Assembly: GCA_009691805.1 (NCBI GenBank) | Contig: SIAK01000024.1 | Location: forward strand, 1 to 32,301 | Source of the DNA: Phycisphaerales bacterium | GTDB lineage: Bacteria > Planctomycetota > Phycisphaerae > Phycisphaerales > SM1A02 | DNA: 32,301 nucleotides | Direction: 5' to 3' | In this document: piece after piece, positions 17,572 to 26,100 of the stretch | How positions within the stretch are numbered: position 1 is the first letter of the stretch | Layout of the letters: each line of letters begins with the position of its first letter | Notes under the pieces: model-generated | Seen by the model: only the letters and a program-made list of their open reading frames with translations | Told to the model about the DNA's origin: nothing | Databases searched by the model: none | Made by a program: the position numbers and the translations under genes

Positions 17572-18585
17572 TCACTTCGCCTCTTCCTCTTTGCGTTTGA
17601 CGGGAAATCCGTAAATCACAATATGCGCGGCGTCGCGATCTTCTTCGCGCAGAAAATCACTTGACGCGTCTATCACCGTGATCGTCAACACCTTCGCGTT
17701 CGGGGCTGCGCGTCGCAGCGCAAGCACAGTGCCGCCTTCATACTCAATGTGAAAGCAGCCCGCGCAGTGGACAACTTTGGGGGCGCCGTGTTGCAGCGCG
17801 TGCGCCACGCTCAGCGCCATCGTCTCGTCCCACACTTGTTGCCCGTGAAATCGTTGATCGATGCGAGCGACAGTTTCTGCGTCATCGAGCGTTTCGCCTT
17901 CTTGCAACATGATTGTGCGGAATCGATCGCGATAGGAACCAGCATCAATCGCAGCAGGCGTGTCGAAGAGAACGAGCTCCTCTGACGGAAGCGCGCGCAA
18001 CCCTTCGTAGCCGTCTTTGCCCGCGAGGCTCACGTACTTTCGCGGCGCGTTTGCAGCAATGACCTCGCCGCCATTGAGTTTCGCTGCTTCGATGAGCGGT
18101 TGAAAGAACACCACCCAAGAATCCTTGCCTGCCCAATTGCGGCTCTTCGATTGATCGATAAACTCATCGGTCGTCAACGCATTCGCGAAGTACTGCGCAA
18201 CGAGCGCTTGTTCATTGCGTTCGAGATGTTCAAGACTGATCGCGGAGTTCGGATATCCCGCGAGTAGATCTTCATACACCGCAAGCTGCACCGCGTGCGC
18301 AACAGGGTCATCGTGCCGTTCACCGATAAACGTGGCGTCCGCGTTCGATGCCGCCGCCATGAGATCAGCCCACGTGAATGTGCGACCGGTGGAGCCTTCA
18401 AACATGTTGAGATCGCGCGGCGCATAGGGTCGTTCGGGAAGGACCGCTCCCGATCGTTTCGTGAGATCAGGATTGTTCGCGAACGGTTGCCAGGTTCCAC
18501 AACCACTCGAAAGCGCAACGCAACCCATCGCGAACACGCTCAGGGTTCGGAAAACAAGGCGCGAGCGAACTGCATGGCGTGGCAT
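17572..18585 (-). CDS. ChaN-family lipoprotein
   Basis: The protein belongs to the ChaN-like family within the TIKI/EreA-type fold, whose best-known member is a haem-binding outer-membrane lipoprotein linked to iron uptake. An N-terminal basic and hydrophobic stretch ends in ALSSGC (Cys29), a likely lipidation site. The family signature FIGERHDDPVAHAVQ lies at 86-100. Further conserved pieces are SLEHLER (117-123), VIAANAPRKY (about 175-184), a long acidic linker and a C-terminal HIVIYGFP strand. I chose ATG 18585 (MPRHAVRSRL). The frame is open 13 codons further, but that adds no signal-like sequence. It ends 26 bases from the convergent STAS gene. Iron or haem function is by family analogy only; no iron transport gene is adjacent. 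Confidence 0.82.
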   Translation of the reverse strand: MPRHAVRSRLVFRTLSVFAMGCVALSSGCGTWQPFANNPDLTKRSGAVLPERPYAPRDLNMFEGSTGRTFTWADLMAAASNADATFIGERHDDPVAHAVQLAVYEDLLAGYPNSAISLEHLERNEQALVAQYFANALTTDEFIDQSKSRNWAGKDSWVVFFQPLIEAAKLNGGEVIAANAPRKYVSLAGKDGYEGLRALPSEELVLFDTPAAIDAGSYRDRFRTIMLQEGETLDDAETVARIDQRFHGQQVWDETMALSVAHALQHGAPKVVHCAGCFHIEYEGGTVLALRRAAPNAKVLTITVIDASSDFLREEDRDAAHIVIYGFPVKRKEEEAK

Positions 18586-18701
18586 AGTTCGGGCACTTTC
18601 GCACAGTTTCAGCGGCGCGGTCAACCCGAGAAATGCCGCAAAATGTCTTCTGCGATCGCGATTGGACTTGCCCCTTCGGCTCTATGTGCGAGAGTACAGG
18701 C

Positions 18702-20978
18702 ATGCAGATTCCCTCCTTCGCGAATCGTCTCGCGCTCTCGACGCTCACATGCGCACTCGTTCTCGTGGCCTCTGCACGCGCGATGTTCGAACCACCTGTG
18801 TTTCATGATGGCGTCAGCGTCGTGCGCGCGACCATTTCTTCGGCGCGCGATCTCAAGATCTTGCTTGCGCTCTCTAAAGACACACTGACGCATCGGCTCG
18901 ATTACGGTCCTGCAGAGTTTCTCTTCGACGCCTCTGCGATGAAGGCACTTGCGAAGACTGGCATCGCGTACGAAGTCATGCTCGCGGATCTTGGCCCTGT
19001 GCTGCGTGCGGACTTCGCTGCGCGCGAAGAGTCCGCCAACGCAGAGGGCGGCATCGCAGGCGCGGACTTCTTCGCGGATTTCCGCACGATCGATCAGATC
19101 AACGCAAAGATGGATTCGTGGGTTGCGGCGCGTCCTGATCTCGTGAGTTCGTTTGTCGCGGGAACCTCACTCGAGGGACGTGTCATTCGGGGCGTTCGAT
19201 TTACCAAAGCACCCGCGGGAAGCCCTGGTGTCTTGTTCAACTCCACACAGCATGCGCGTGAGTGGGGCGCGGCGGTGACGACGATGTTTGTGGGCGAATC
19301 TTTGATCGCAGGTTACGGCGTGAATCCGCGCATCACGCAACTGCTCGATCAGGCGTGGATCGATGTGATTCCCGTCGTGAATCCGGATGGTTACGTCTAC
19401 ACGTGGACGACCAATCGATTGTGGCGAAAGAATCGCCGCAACAACGGCGATGGCACGTGGGGTGTGGATCTCAATCGCAACTGGGCATTTCAATGGGGCG
19501 GCGGCGGCGCAAGCACGAATCCCAATGACGAAACGTATCGAGGTGTTGCCGCATTCAGCGAGCCTGAATCGCAAGCGATGGGTGATTACTTCATCGCGCA
19601 TCCAACGCTCGTCGGTCATATCGATTTTCATTCGTACAGCCAATTGGTGCTCTCGCCATGGGGCTACACGACGACGTTTCCCGCGAACAATGACGCGCTC
19701 GTTGCACTCGGTCACGATATGAAAGATGCGATCGCGCGCACTACAGGCGCGGCGTATGTCGCAGGACCGATCGCGTCGACGCTCTACATCGCGAGCGGCA
19801 GCGCAGTGGATCACGCCTATGGCGCGCACGGCGTTCCGAGCTACACGATTGAAGTGCGGGATAAGGGTACGTACGGTTTCGTCATGCCTGCGAGTGAGAT
19901 TCTTCCCACAGGTTCGGAGAACTTCGCCGCTGCACTCGAACTCGCCGAGACAACGCTCGTGGGCGCGGTCATTCGACTCAACGGTGGCGCGCCAACAACG
20001 ATTGAGGCCGGAGCATCTGTTGCGTTGATTGCGGAAATCCGCGCCGTTCGTGGCACGTTGGTCTCTTCGAGTGCAAAACTTTTCCATCGCCCACAAGGAT
20101 CAACTGCGCCTTTCACGCAAGTCGTCGGCAGCGATTTGGGAAGTGGTCAATTCAACTTTGCGCTGCCTGCAACAGCATGCGGCGCGACGTTTGAGTGGTA
20201 TCTCACGGCGGCAACGCAGTACGGCACCGCAAGACTTCCGCACACATCCGACGTGCAATTCGCGACGAGTGCAAGTGATTCTTCCGTGTTGTATGAAGAC
20301 ACATTCGAGACGAATCTCAATTGGGTCGTCGGTGCAACGGGCGACAATGCCACGAGTGGTTTGTGGACGCGCGTGGATCCGATCGGCACGACCGCGCAAC
20401 CTGAAAATGACTCCGCGGACGCGGGCGCGTTCTGTTTCGTCACCGGTCAAGGTGTCGTCGCCGGCGCTGCGGGTGCTGCAGATGTGGATGGTGGTACGAC
20501 TTCGCTCACATCGCCAGCGTTGAACGCAACCGATCCTCATGCGGTCTTGTCGTATCGACGCTGGTATTCGAACAATCTGGGTGGTGCGCCGAATGCAGAT
20601 TCGATGCCGGTGCAGATTTCGGGCGATGGTGGCGCGACGTGGGCCACCGTTGAAGATGTCACAGAGAACGCGTCGGCATGGGTGGAACGACAATTCCCAA
20701 TTGCCAGCTTTGTGCAGCCCACGGCGAATTTGAAGTTGCGATTCCAAGCGCGTGACCTCGCGGCAGGTTCACTCGTTGAAGCGGGTGTCGACACGGTGCG
20801 CGTCTTGCTCGAGGGTTGCCCCACAGTGGCGGGTGATCTCAACAGTGACGGAGTCGTCGATGCTGCTGATCTTGCAATCCTGCTCAACGGTTGGGGCGCG
20901 AGTGGCGCGACCGACCTTGACGGCAGCGGCGCTACGGATGCAGCAGACCTCGCGCTCCTCCTTAATGCATGGGGCTAG
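18702..20978 (+). CDS. Secreted M14 zinc carboxypeptidase with dockerin-like C-terminal tail
   Basis: This is an extracellular metallopeptidase that removes C-terminal residues from peptides. From ATG 18702 the 758 residues are: signal peptide 1-27 (cleavage after ARA), a propeptide-like region to about 120, an M14 catalytic domain (about 125-420), a beta-sandwich region (about 425-700) and a terminal Asp-rich repeat (711-758). Catalytic features are the zinc ligands His184 and Glu187 in QHAREW and His310 in HIDFHSYSQ, substrate-site residues in DLNRNW (256-261), and general base Glu384 in YTIEVRD. The tail has two calcium-loop-like segments (DLNSDGVVD, DLDGSGATD), each followed by DLAxLLNxWG, resembling type I dockerin halves. 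The next gene ends with the same tail. A start at 18633 would put 23 non-signal residues first. Confidence 0.92.
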   Translation: MQIPSFANRLALSTLTCALVLVASARAMFEPPVFHDGVSVVRATISSARDLKILLALSKDTLTHRLDYGPAEFLFDASAMKALAKTGIAYEVMLADLGPVLRADFAAREESANAEGGIAGADFFADFRTIDQINAKMDSWVAARPDLVSSFVAGTSLEGRVIRGVRFTKAPAGSPGVLFNSTQHAREWGAAVTTMFVGESLIAGYGVNPRITQLLDQAWIDVIPVVNPDGYVYTWTTNRLWRKNRRNNGDGTWGVDLNRNWAFQWGGGGASTNPNDETYRGVAAFSEPESQAMGDYFIAHPTLVGHIDFHSYSQLVLSPWGYTTTFPANNDALVALGHDMKDAIARTTGAAYVAGPIASTLYIASGSAVDHAYGAHGVPSYTIEVRDKGTYGFVMPASEILPTGSENFAAALELAETTLVGAVIRLNGGAPTTIEAGASVALIAEIRAVRGTLVSSSAKLFHRPQGSTAPFTQVVGSDLGSGQFNFALPATACGATFEWYLTAATQYGTARLPHTSDVQFATSASDSSVLYEDTFETNLNWVVGATGDNATSGLWTRVDPIGTTAQPENDSADAGAFCFVTGQGVVAGAAGAADVDGGTTSLTSPALNATDPHAVLSYRRWYSNNLGGAPNADSMPVQISGDGGATWATVEDVTENASAWVERQFPIASFVQPTANLKLRFQARDLAAGSLVEAGVDTVRVLLEGCPTVAGDLNSDGVVDAADLAILLNGWGASGATDLDGSGATDAADLALLLNAWG
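20835..20975 (+). repeat. Coding repeat: dockerin-like tail of the M14 protein
   Basis: Two half-repeats, each an Asp-rich loop followed by a DLA-x-LL-x2-WG helix, form the C-terminus. The same two-half module ends the next protein (22653-22798). It may anchor or sort these exported proteins to the cell surface. The calcium-loop reading rests on the D-x-N/D-x-D-G spacing. Confidence 0.7.
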
Positions 20979-21079
20979 GTGGGGGATGCATGGGAGTGCC
21001 GTGGTAGGTCTGTGAGGTTTACACCGAAGAAATGAGCGTTTTTACGCACTGGGCGAAGTACTTCTAAGCACTTGGCTGT

Positions 21080-21099
21080 GCGCGCTCGACCACGCGCGC
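21080..21099 (+). promoter_or_regulatory. GC-rich hairpin upstream of the Cys-rich protein gene
   Basis: GCGCGC at 21080-21085 and 21094-21099 enclose an eight-base loop. It lies in the 137-base space between the M14 gene and the next start and has no T-run after it. It may slow transcription or shape the 5' leader of the next gene. No clear promoter was found around it. Confidence 0.25.
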
Positions 21100-21115
21100 C
21101 GAGTCGTGGCATCTT

Positions 21116-22801
21116 GTGTGTATCGCAACGCATCGATCCAACTTGCTCCGCATCGCGCGCAGTCTTCTGCTGTGCGTTGTGAGTCTGCTCGCGCTCGATG
21201 CATCAGCGCACGCGCAGTCCTGCCCGTTCTATGCGACTGCGTTCAACAGTTTCAGTGACCCACCGAATTTCACACAAGGCGCGATGTCTGTGCAGTGGTG
21301 TCTCGACGGTGCGTCAGTGACAACTTCAAACTGGTGCCCAGATGGATACTCCTTGAGATTTGATGCATCGAGCGAAGATCCAGTGATTCTGATTTCCACA
21401 GGTGCAAGCGGATGCAGCGCGATTGAAGTCTCCTTCAAGTACGCGCAATTTGCGGCAAGTGGAAGCATTGTGAGATACGGATTGTCTTCTGCAACCACCG
21501 TGAGTTGCACTGCATCAACGTCGAACACACTGGGCGCGCTGCTCGTGACAGGCGGCGCTTGCACACCGGTGACCTACACGATTCCACTTGGAAGCAGCGC
21601 GAGCGTCCATCTGCGCTTTGATCATGGCGTGAACAGCAATGCGATCTTGTTGGACGACTTTCAAGTGCGGCTTGTGGGCTGCTGCGGCACGCATGAATGT
21701 TGCGTGGCTGGTGCAGCGGGATGCAGCGACAATGCAGTTGCGAAGTGCGTCTGCGCGCAAGATCCGTACTGCTGCGCAACTGGATGGGACGCGCAATGCG
21801 TGAGTGAAGTTGAACTCTTTGGATGTGGCAATTGTTCTGGCGGTGGCGGCGGCGAACCGTGCCTCGTCAGTGGCGCAACGGATTTCGGAACGCTCTTCAT
21901 GGGCGGTTCGATCTGCACACTCGAACCAGAATTGTTCGACTCCTGCGAAGGGCTTGGCCCCTATCTCACGAGTTCGTTTGGTTGCGGCGGATCACTCGAC
22001 ATGGCGATGCAATTCGGATCAGGCTTTCCATACTCCGCGGCGATTTCAAAATGCTTCGCGTTCGGTCCAAATACTTCGCCGAGCCTGCGATTCAAGTATT
22101 CGAAGCAGGCAGGAACGCTCGGTCCACGCGTGGATGTTTCGATCGCATCGGGCTCGTGGAGCACGCTCTGGCAGGCGACAAGTGCAGGGGTCTCGTGCAC
22201 AAGTGTCGAACTCTTGCTTCCATCGCTCGCGAACGAAAGTGACGTGCGATTCCGATTCGCGAGCGCGTCGAGTGTGAGCAATGGCTCGACGTTCGACGAC
22301 ATTGAAGTCATCGCGAACACGCCGATTCCACACGCGTGCTGCGCCGAAGGAGCGCCGAGTTGCACCGACAGCGTCGTTGCGCTTTGCACGTGCGTGATCG
22401 ATGCATTCTGTTGCACGACTGCGTGGGATGCCGCGTGCGTTGCGGAAGCAACGATCTACTGCGGCGCACTTTGTCCAGGATTGCCCGTGTGCGGTTCACC
22501 CACCGCGGGGAGTTGCTTTGTGGCGCGTGTCTTGCCAGCCTGCGCAGACGCAGAGTGCTGCCTGACAGTCTGCACACTCGATGGTTTCTGTTGCGACAAC
22601 GACTGGGATGCCTTATGTGTGCAAGAGGCGCACGCGTGGTGCGCGCCGCAAGCGGACTTTGATGGCGATGGCATTGTTGGCGCGAAAGACCTCGCGATCT
22701 TGCTCGCGCAATGGGGCGGCAGCGGAAGTGCAGACCTTGATGCAAGCGGAACGGTTGACGCCGAAGATCTTGCGGCGTTTCTGCACGCATGGGGTCTGTA
22801 G
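21116..22801 (+). CDS. Secreted Cys-rich repeat protein with dockerin-like tail
   Basis: I cannot name a function. The start is a GTG (no in-frame ATG precedes the signal peptide) with a weak ribosome site. Residues about 9-34 are a signal peptide ending SAHA. Two beta-sandwich-like regions (about 36-187 and 248-400) alternate with three Cys-rich modules at about 195-240, 408-449 and 480-509. Each module contains C-x-C-x2-D-x-[YF]-CC-x4-WD-x2-CV-x-E or a close variant (the third lacks the first Cys). The C-terminus (513-561) is the same dockerin-like module found on the preceding M14 protein. The many paired Cys imply disulfide bonding outside the cytoplasm. Position next to the peptidase, on the same strand, suggests the two are displayed together. 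Similar repeats occur in planctomycete exported proteins. Confidence 0.82.
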   Translation: MCIATHRSNLLRIARSLLLCVVSLLALDASAHAQSCPFYATAFNSFSDPPNFTQGAMSVQWCLDGASVTTSNWCPDGYSLRFDASSEDPVILISTGASGCSAIEVSFKYAQFAASGSIVRYGLSSATTVSCTASTSNTLGALLVTGGACTPVTYTIPLGSSASVHLRFDHGVNSNAILLDDFQVRLVGCCGTHECCVAGAAGCSDNAVAKCVCAQDPYCCATGWDAQCVSEVELFGCGNCSGGGGGEPCLVSGATDFGTLFMGGSICTLEPELFDSCEGLGPYLTSSFGCGGSLDMAMQFGSGFPYSAAISKCFAFGPNTSPSLRFKYSKQAGTLGPRVDVSIASGSWSTLWQATSAGVSCTSVELLLPSLANESDVRFRFASASSVSNGSTFDDIEVIANTPIPHACCAEGAPSCTDSVVALCTCVIDAFCCTTAWDAACVAEATIYCGALCPGLPVCGSPTAGSCFVARVLPACADAECCLTVCTLDGFCCDNDWDALCVQEAHAWCAPQADFDGDGIVGAKDLAILLAQWGGSGSADLDASGTVDAEDLAAFLHAWGL

Positions 22802-22827
22802 TTGCCACTACACTTCGCGCCCCCATC

Positions 22828-23772
22828 ATGGCACGATCGAACTCCACACGCGTCTCTTCAACGAAGAAAAAAGTCAAGCCCAAATCGGCCTCGAGGACAA
22901 CGAAGCGCTCGCGTGCACTTCGCACAGCCGCGACGAGCGATCATCATGAGTTGTATGAACTTTCAGTGCAATGCACGGAGGCGGAGTGCGATTTCATCGA
23001 GCGTGCGTGGAAGCAAACGGGTCGCGCGGCGTTGCCGAGTTCACTGCGCGAGGACTTCTGCGGTACCGCGATTGCGAGTTGCGCGTGGGTTCGCCGACGA
23101 AAGTCAAACATCGCCGTCGGTGTGGATCTTGATCGATCCGTGTTGAAGTGGGGTGAGCAGCGCCACTGGTCCACGCTCACGACCGCCGAGCGCGCGCGCT
23201 TGTCGATTCATTGCGAAGATGTGCTGACTGCGAAGACGACGCCCGTGGACGTCGTCGTGGCGATGAACTTCTCGTACTTCCTCTTCAAGGAACGCGCGAA
23301 GTTGCTTGCGTACTTCAAGCGCGCGTTTACGAATGTGCGCGACGGCGGAATCTTCATCTGTGATGCATACGGTGGCAGCGAGGCGCATAGCGAGCAGGAA
23401 GAAGAGCGCCACCTCGACGGCTTCACGTACGTGTGGGAGCAGCATCATTACAACCCCGTCAACAGCACCGTGGTGAACTACATTCATTTCCGCTTTGCCG
23501 ACGGCACGGAACTTCGTCGCGCGTTCGCCTATCACTGGCGACTTTGGACGCTCGTGGAATTGCAGGAGATCCTGAAAGAAGCGGGCTTCGGCAAGACGGT
23601 CGTGTGGTGGGAAGGCACGGATAAGAAGACGGGCAGTGGCAATGGCGTTTTCCGACCCACAACCAAGGGCGAGGCATGCACCGGATGGGTCGCCTATCTC
23701 GTCTCGGAAAAAATCGCTGTCCCATCCCGCAAGCCTGCGCCGAAGTCGAAGGCGCGTACTCTTTCCGCATGA
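22828..23772 (+). CDS. Class I SAM-dependent methyltransferase
   Basis: This is a probable small-molecule or protein methyltransferase with a Rossmann-type SAM domain. The first 35 residues are a Ser/Thr/Lys/Arg-rich basic extension. Motif I is LREDFCGTAIASCAWV (about 73-88), followed by the acidic strand end AVGVDLD (about 95-101), VDVVVAMNFSYFLF as motif IV-like, and an aromatic-rich segment (FTYVWEQHHYNPV). A further basic Pro/Lys tail ends the protein. ATG 22828 was chosen as the start of the basic region; the frame opens 13 codons earlier inside the preceding gene. The stop overlaps the start of the polyprenyl synthase (ATGA), so the genes are coupled. A role in quinone or lipid methylation would fit that neighbour, but the sequence does not match UbiE or UbiG closely enough to claim it. 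Confidence 0.78.
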   Translation: MARSNSTRVSSTKKKVKPKSASRTTKRSRALRTAATSDHHELYELSVQCTEAECDFIERAWKQTGRAALPSSLREDFCGTAIASCAWVRRRKSNIAVGVDLDRSVLKWGEQRHWSTLTTAERARLSIHCEDVLTAKTTPVDVVVAMNFSYFLFKERAKLLAYFKRAFTNVRDGGIFICDAYGGSEAHSEQEEERHLDGFTYVWEQHHYNPVNSTVVNYIHFRFADGTELRRAFAYHWRLWTLVELQEILKEAGFGKTVVWWEGTDKKTGSGNGVFRPTTKGEACTGWVAYLVSEKIAVPSRKPAPKSKARTLSA

Positions 23773-24752
23773 CGCTTGCCGCTTCGAGCACATTGGTCGC
23801 TGAGCAACTTGCCGACGGACTCGGTCGCGTGGAGCGCGCGTTCGAAGCGCAGTTGACGAGTTCATTTCCTGCGGTCGATGAGTTGTGCCGTCACGCCGAG
23901 CGCTATCGCGGCAAGATGCTGCGCCCCACCTTACTCCTGCTCGCAGGTATCGGTGCGTCGGAAGATGCGCTCGTCATCACCGAGAGTCATGTGATCGCTG
24001 CGGCGACAGTCGAGATGATTCACATGGCGACGCTCGTGCATGATGATGTGCTCGATGAAGCGTCGGTGCGCCGACGTGGCGCGACCGTGAACTTTCTGCG
24101 CGGCAATGAAACCGCCGTCATTCTCGGTGATTACCTCATCTCGAATGCGTTTCATCTCTGCTCAAAGATTGGCGATCCGTCACTGAATGTGCGTCTGGGC
24201 GAAGTGACAAACGCGCTCTGCGAAGGTGAACTTGTGCAGCTTTCGCGTCGCCATGATCTTGCGCTTGATCGTCCAACCTACATCGAGATTGTCCGTCGCA
24301 AGACTGCAGTGCTTGTTGGTGCCTGTTGCGAAATCGGCGCGCGACTCTCTGGCGCGCCGACTCCTGTGACGCAGGCGTGCTATCGCATTGGAGAGCGACT
24401 CGGCATTGCATTTCAGATTCAAGATGATCTCCTTGATCTCACCGGTGATGAGGAGACGGTCGGCAAATCGATCGGTCGCGATCTTGAAAAAGGCAAGTTG
24501 ACGTTGCCGACTATTCTTTACCTTGAGCGCGAGAGTGCGCAAGCGCGTGTCGCCGTCTTGCGTGCGATCGAGCTTCGAGATGGTGATGCACTCAAGTCGC
24601 TCTTGATGAAGAGTGGCGCGGTGGATTCCGCACGCGAGTTTGCACGGAGTTTGGTGGAAGAAGCGCGGGCGGAACTCACCGCCATTCGCCAACCGCAAGT
24701 GCGCCTGGTGTTTGACTCGCTCGCGGACAAAGTGGTCGATCGCGCGAATTGA
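23769..24752 (+). CDS. Long-chain polyprenyl diphosphate synthase
   Basis: The enzyme condenses isopentenyl diphosphate units onto an allylic starter to make all-trans polyprenyl diphosphate, the side chain of respiratory quinones. The 327 residues show the trans-isoprenyl synthase signature: GKMLRP (48-53), first Asp-rich motif DDVLD (92-96) with RRRG after it (101-104), GDYLIS (120-125), and second Asp-rich motif DDLLD (about 219-223) followed by GKSIGRDLEKGKLTLP. The residue five before the first Asp motif is small (Ala87), which favours long products rather than farnesyl or geranylgeranyl. ATG 23769 overlaps the methyltransferase stop by four bases. Exact chain length (hepta-, octa-, nona-) cannot be decided. 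It ends 54 bases from a convergent gene. Confidence 0.92.
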   Translation: MTLAASSTLVAEQLADGLGRVERAFEAQLTSSFPAVDELCRHAERYRGKMLRPTLLLLAGIGASEDALVITESHVIAAATVEMIHMATLVHDDVLDEASVRRRGATVNFLRGNETAVILGDYLISNAFHLCSKIGDPSLNVRLGEVTNALCEGELVQLSRRHDLALDRPTYIEIVRRKTAVLVGACCEIGARLSGAPTPVTQACYRIGERLGIAFQIQDDLLDLTGDEETVGKSIGRDLEKGKLTLPTILYLERESAQARVAVLRAIELRDGDALKSLLMKSGAVDSAREFARSLVEEARAELTAIRQPQVRLVFDSLADKVVDRAN

Positions 24753-24806
24753 TATCGAGCGCATTGATATGTAGTGGATGCGTCGAACATGCGGCGCGAT
24801 ACTCGG

Positions 24807-26048
24807 CTACGCCGTTGGCTTCTGCTTCCAACGTCCACTCATTGCAGGGGTGGAAAGCGTGGTCTTGGCAACGAGCAATCGATTCGCCGTGACAAGTCGC
24901 GAGACCGCTTGATCGTCGAGTTCCATCGGATGACCCTGCCAGCGCACGACGCCGTCGGTGGACATGATCACGCAATGCGGAATCGATCGCACCGAGAAGA
25001 AGTTGTACATCTCTTGACCAGGCGCGAGTGCAACGGCGTAAGAGAACTTCGACTTGCTCAAGCTCTCCTTCATCACACCCTTATCAAATGCGGAAGAACT
25101 TTCGTTCGTCACGCCGACGCAACAGACATCGTTCGGGTATCCCTTCGCGAGTTCATTCATGTGTGGAATCGCAGCGCGGCAGGGCGGGCACCAGGTTGCC
25201 CAGAAATCAAGAACGATGAGTTTGTTGGAGGGATCAGGTTCGCCGTTCCACCAACGATCGACTTTGAACGCAGGACCTTCTTTACCGCGCAAATCCGCCG
25301 CGCCATCGAAGCGATTGTTGAACGTGGGGAAGTCGATCGCAGTCTCTGTCAGCTTCGGGCGATCCGTCGGCGGCACGGTCTCTTCGAACGCTTTCGCGAG
25401 CAGCTCCTTGGAGATTCCGACCACACCCTCGGGCGTGAGTCCCGCGGATTTCATATCCCCTTGACGATCGATGATGAAATTCACAGGCGACTTGAACGCT
25501 CCAAGCGCGTTGCAGTACTCGCCTGCCGCATCGAGAAGTACCGGCGTTTTCACACTCGCGCGCTCCAGCAACTTCTTCGCGATATCCGCGCCTTCGGGAA
25601 TCTGCACGCCGATGAGCACAACGTCCGTCAGTCGCGCTTCGTCGAGCGCTTGCGCAGTTTTCTTCAGCGCATTCATCCCCGCCGCAGACTTCGCGTTGAA
25701 GGTTTGAAAGACAACGACTTTGCCGCGAAGTTCGCTGATCGTCGCGGGCGCGCCGGAGAGTCGCTCGCAAGAATCAGGAATCGCAGGCGCGACGAAATTC
25801 AATCCCTTGTCGCACTCCGCGCGATCCGCTTTGTCGAGTTTGAGATTCCACTTCGCGCGTTCGCGTGCAGCTTCCTTGGTTGCTCGATCTTCCGTTGCCT
25901 TCTGCGCTTTGGTGGATGTGCCCTTCGTTGGCGCACTTGCATCGCTCGGAGGAGCGAACGCGCCGAAAGTCTCCATCGTGATTGTGGGCAGCGCGAGCAG
26001 CAACACAGCGCTGACAGTGAGCGTGACGAATGTACGAGTGGTTGACAT
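24807..26048 (-). CDS. Exported TlpA-like protein with two thioredoxin-fold domains
   Basis: This is a thiol-disulfide oxidoreductase-like protein, 413 residues. An N-terminal hydrophobic segment (about 7-31) acts as signal peptide or anchor, followed by a Lys/Glu/Ala-rich linker (about 40-75). A first redoxin-like domain (about 100-225) has the strand-loop VVFQTFNAKSAAGM, so it lacks the CxxC pair. A second domain (about 255-395) has the full site FWATWCPPCRAAIP, with Cys287 and Cys290. The second half also keeps the cis-Pro loop (SIPHCVIM) and the strand after it. The second domain is the likely catalyst, working on periplasmic disulfides or cytochrome maturation; the first may be structural or bind a partner. 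The ATG has GAGG at 26059-26056. panC lies 52 bases upstream on the same strand. Confidence 0.85.
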   Translation of the reverse strand: MSTTRTFVTLTVSAVLLLALPTITMETFGAFAPPSDASAPTKGTSTKAQKATEDRATKEAARERAKWNLKLDKADRAECDKGLNFVAPAIPDSCERLSGAPATISELRGKVVVFQTFNAKSAAGMNALKKTAQALDEARLTDVVLIGVQIPEGADIAKKLLERASVKTPVLLDAAGEYCNALGAFKSPVNFIIDRQGDMKSAGLTPEGVVGISKELLAKAFEETVPPTDRPKLTETAIDFPTFNNRFDGAADLRGKEGPAFKVDRWWNGEPDPSNKLIVLDFWATWCPPCRAAIPHMNELAKGYPNDVCCVGVTNESSSAFDKGVMKESLSKSKFSYAVALAPGQEMYNFFSVRSIPHCVIMSTDGVVRWQGHPMELDDQAVSRLVTANRLLVAKTTLSTPAMSGRWKQKPTA

Positions 26049-26100
26049 AGGGATGCCTCAAGCAATCAACGGGGCTGTAGCAACTTGGAGTACGCCGAGT

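Noticed and set aside
24897-26048. 423-codon plus-strand frame antisense to the TlpA-like gene
   Set aside because: The minus-strand frame has a signal peptide, a ribosome site and a WCPPC site, while the plus-strand frame is Arg/His-rich with no family match.
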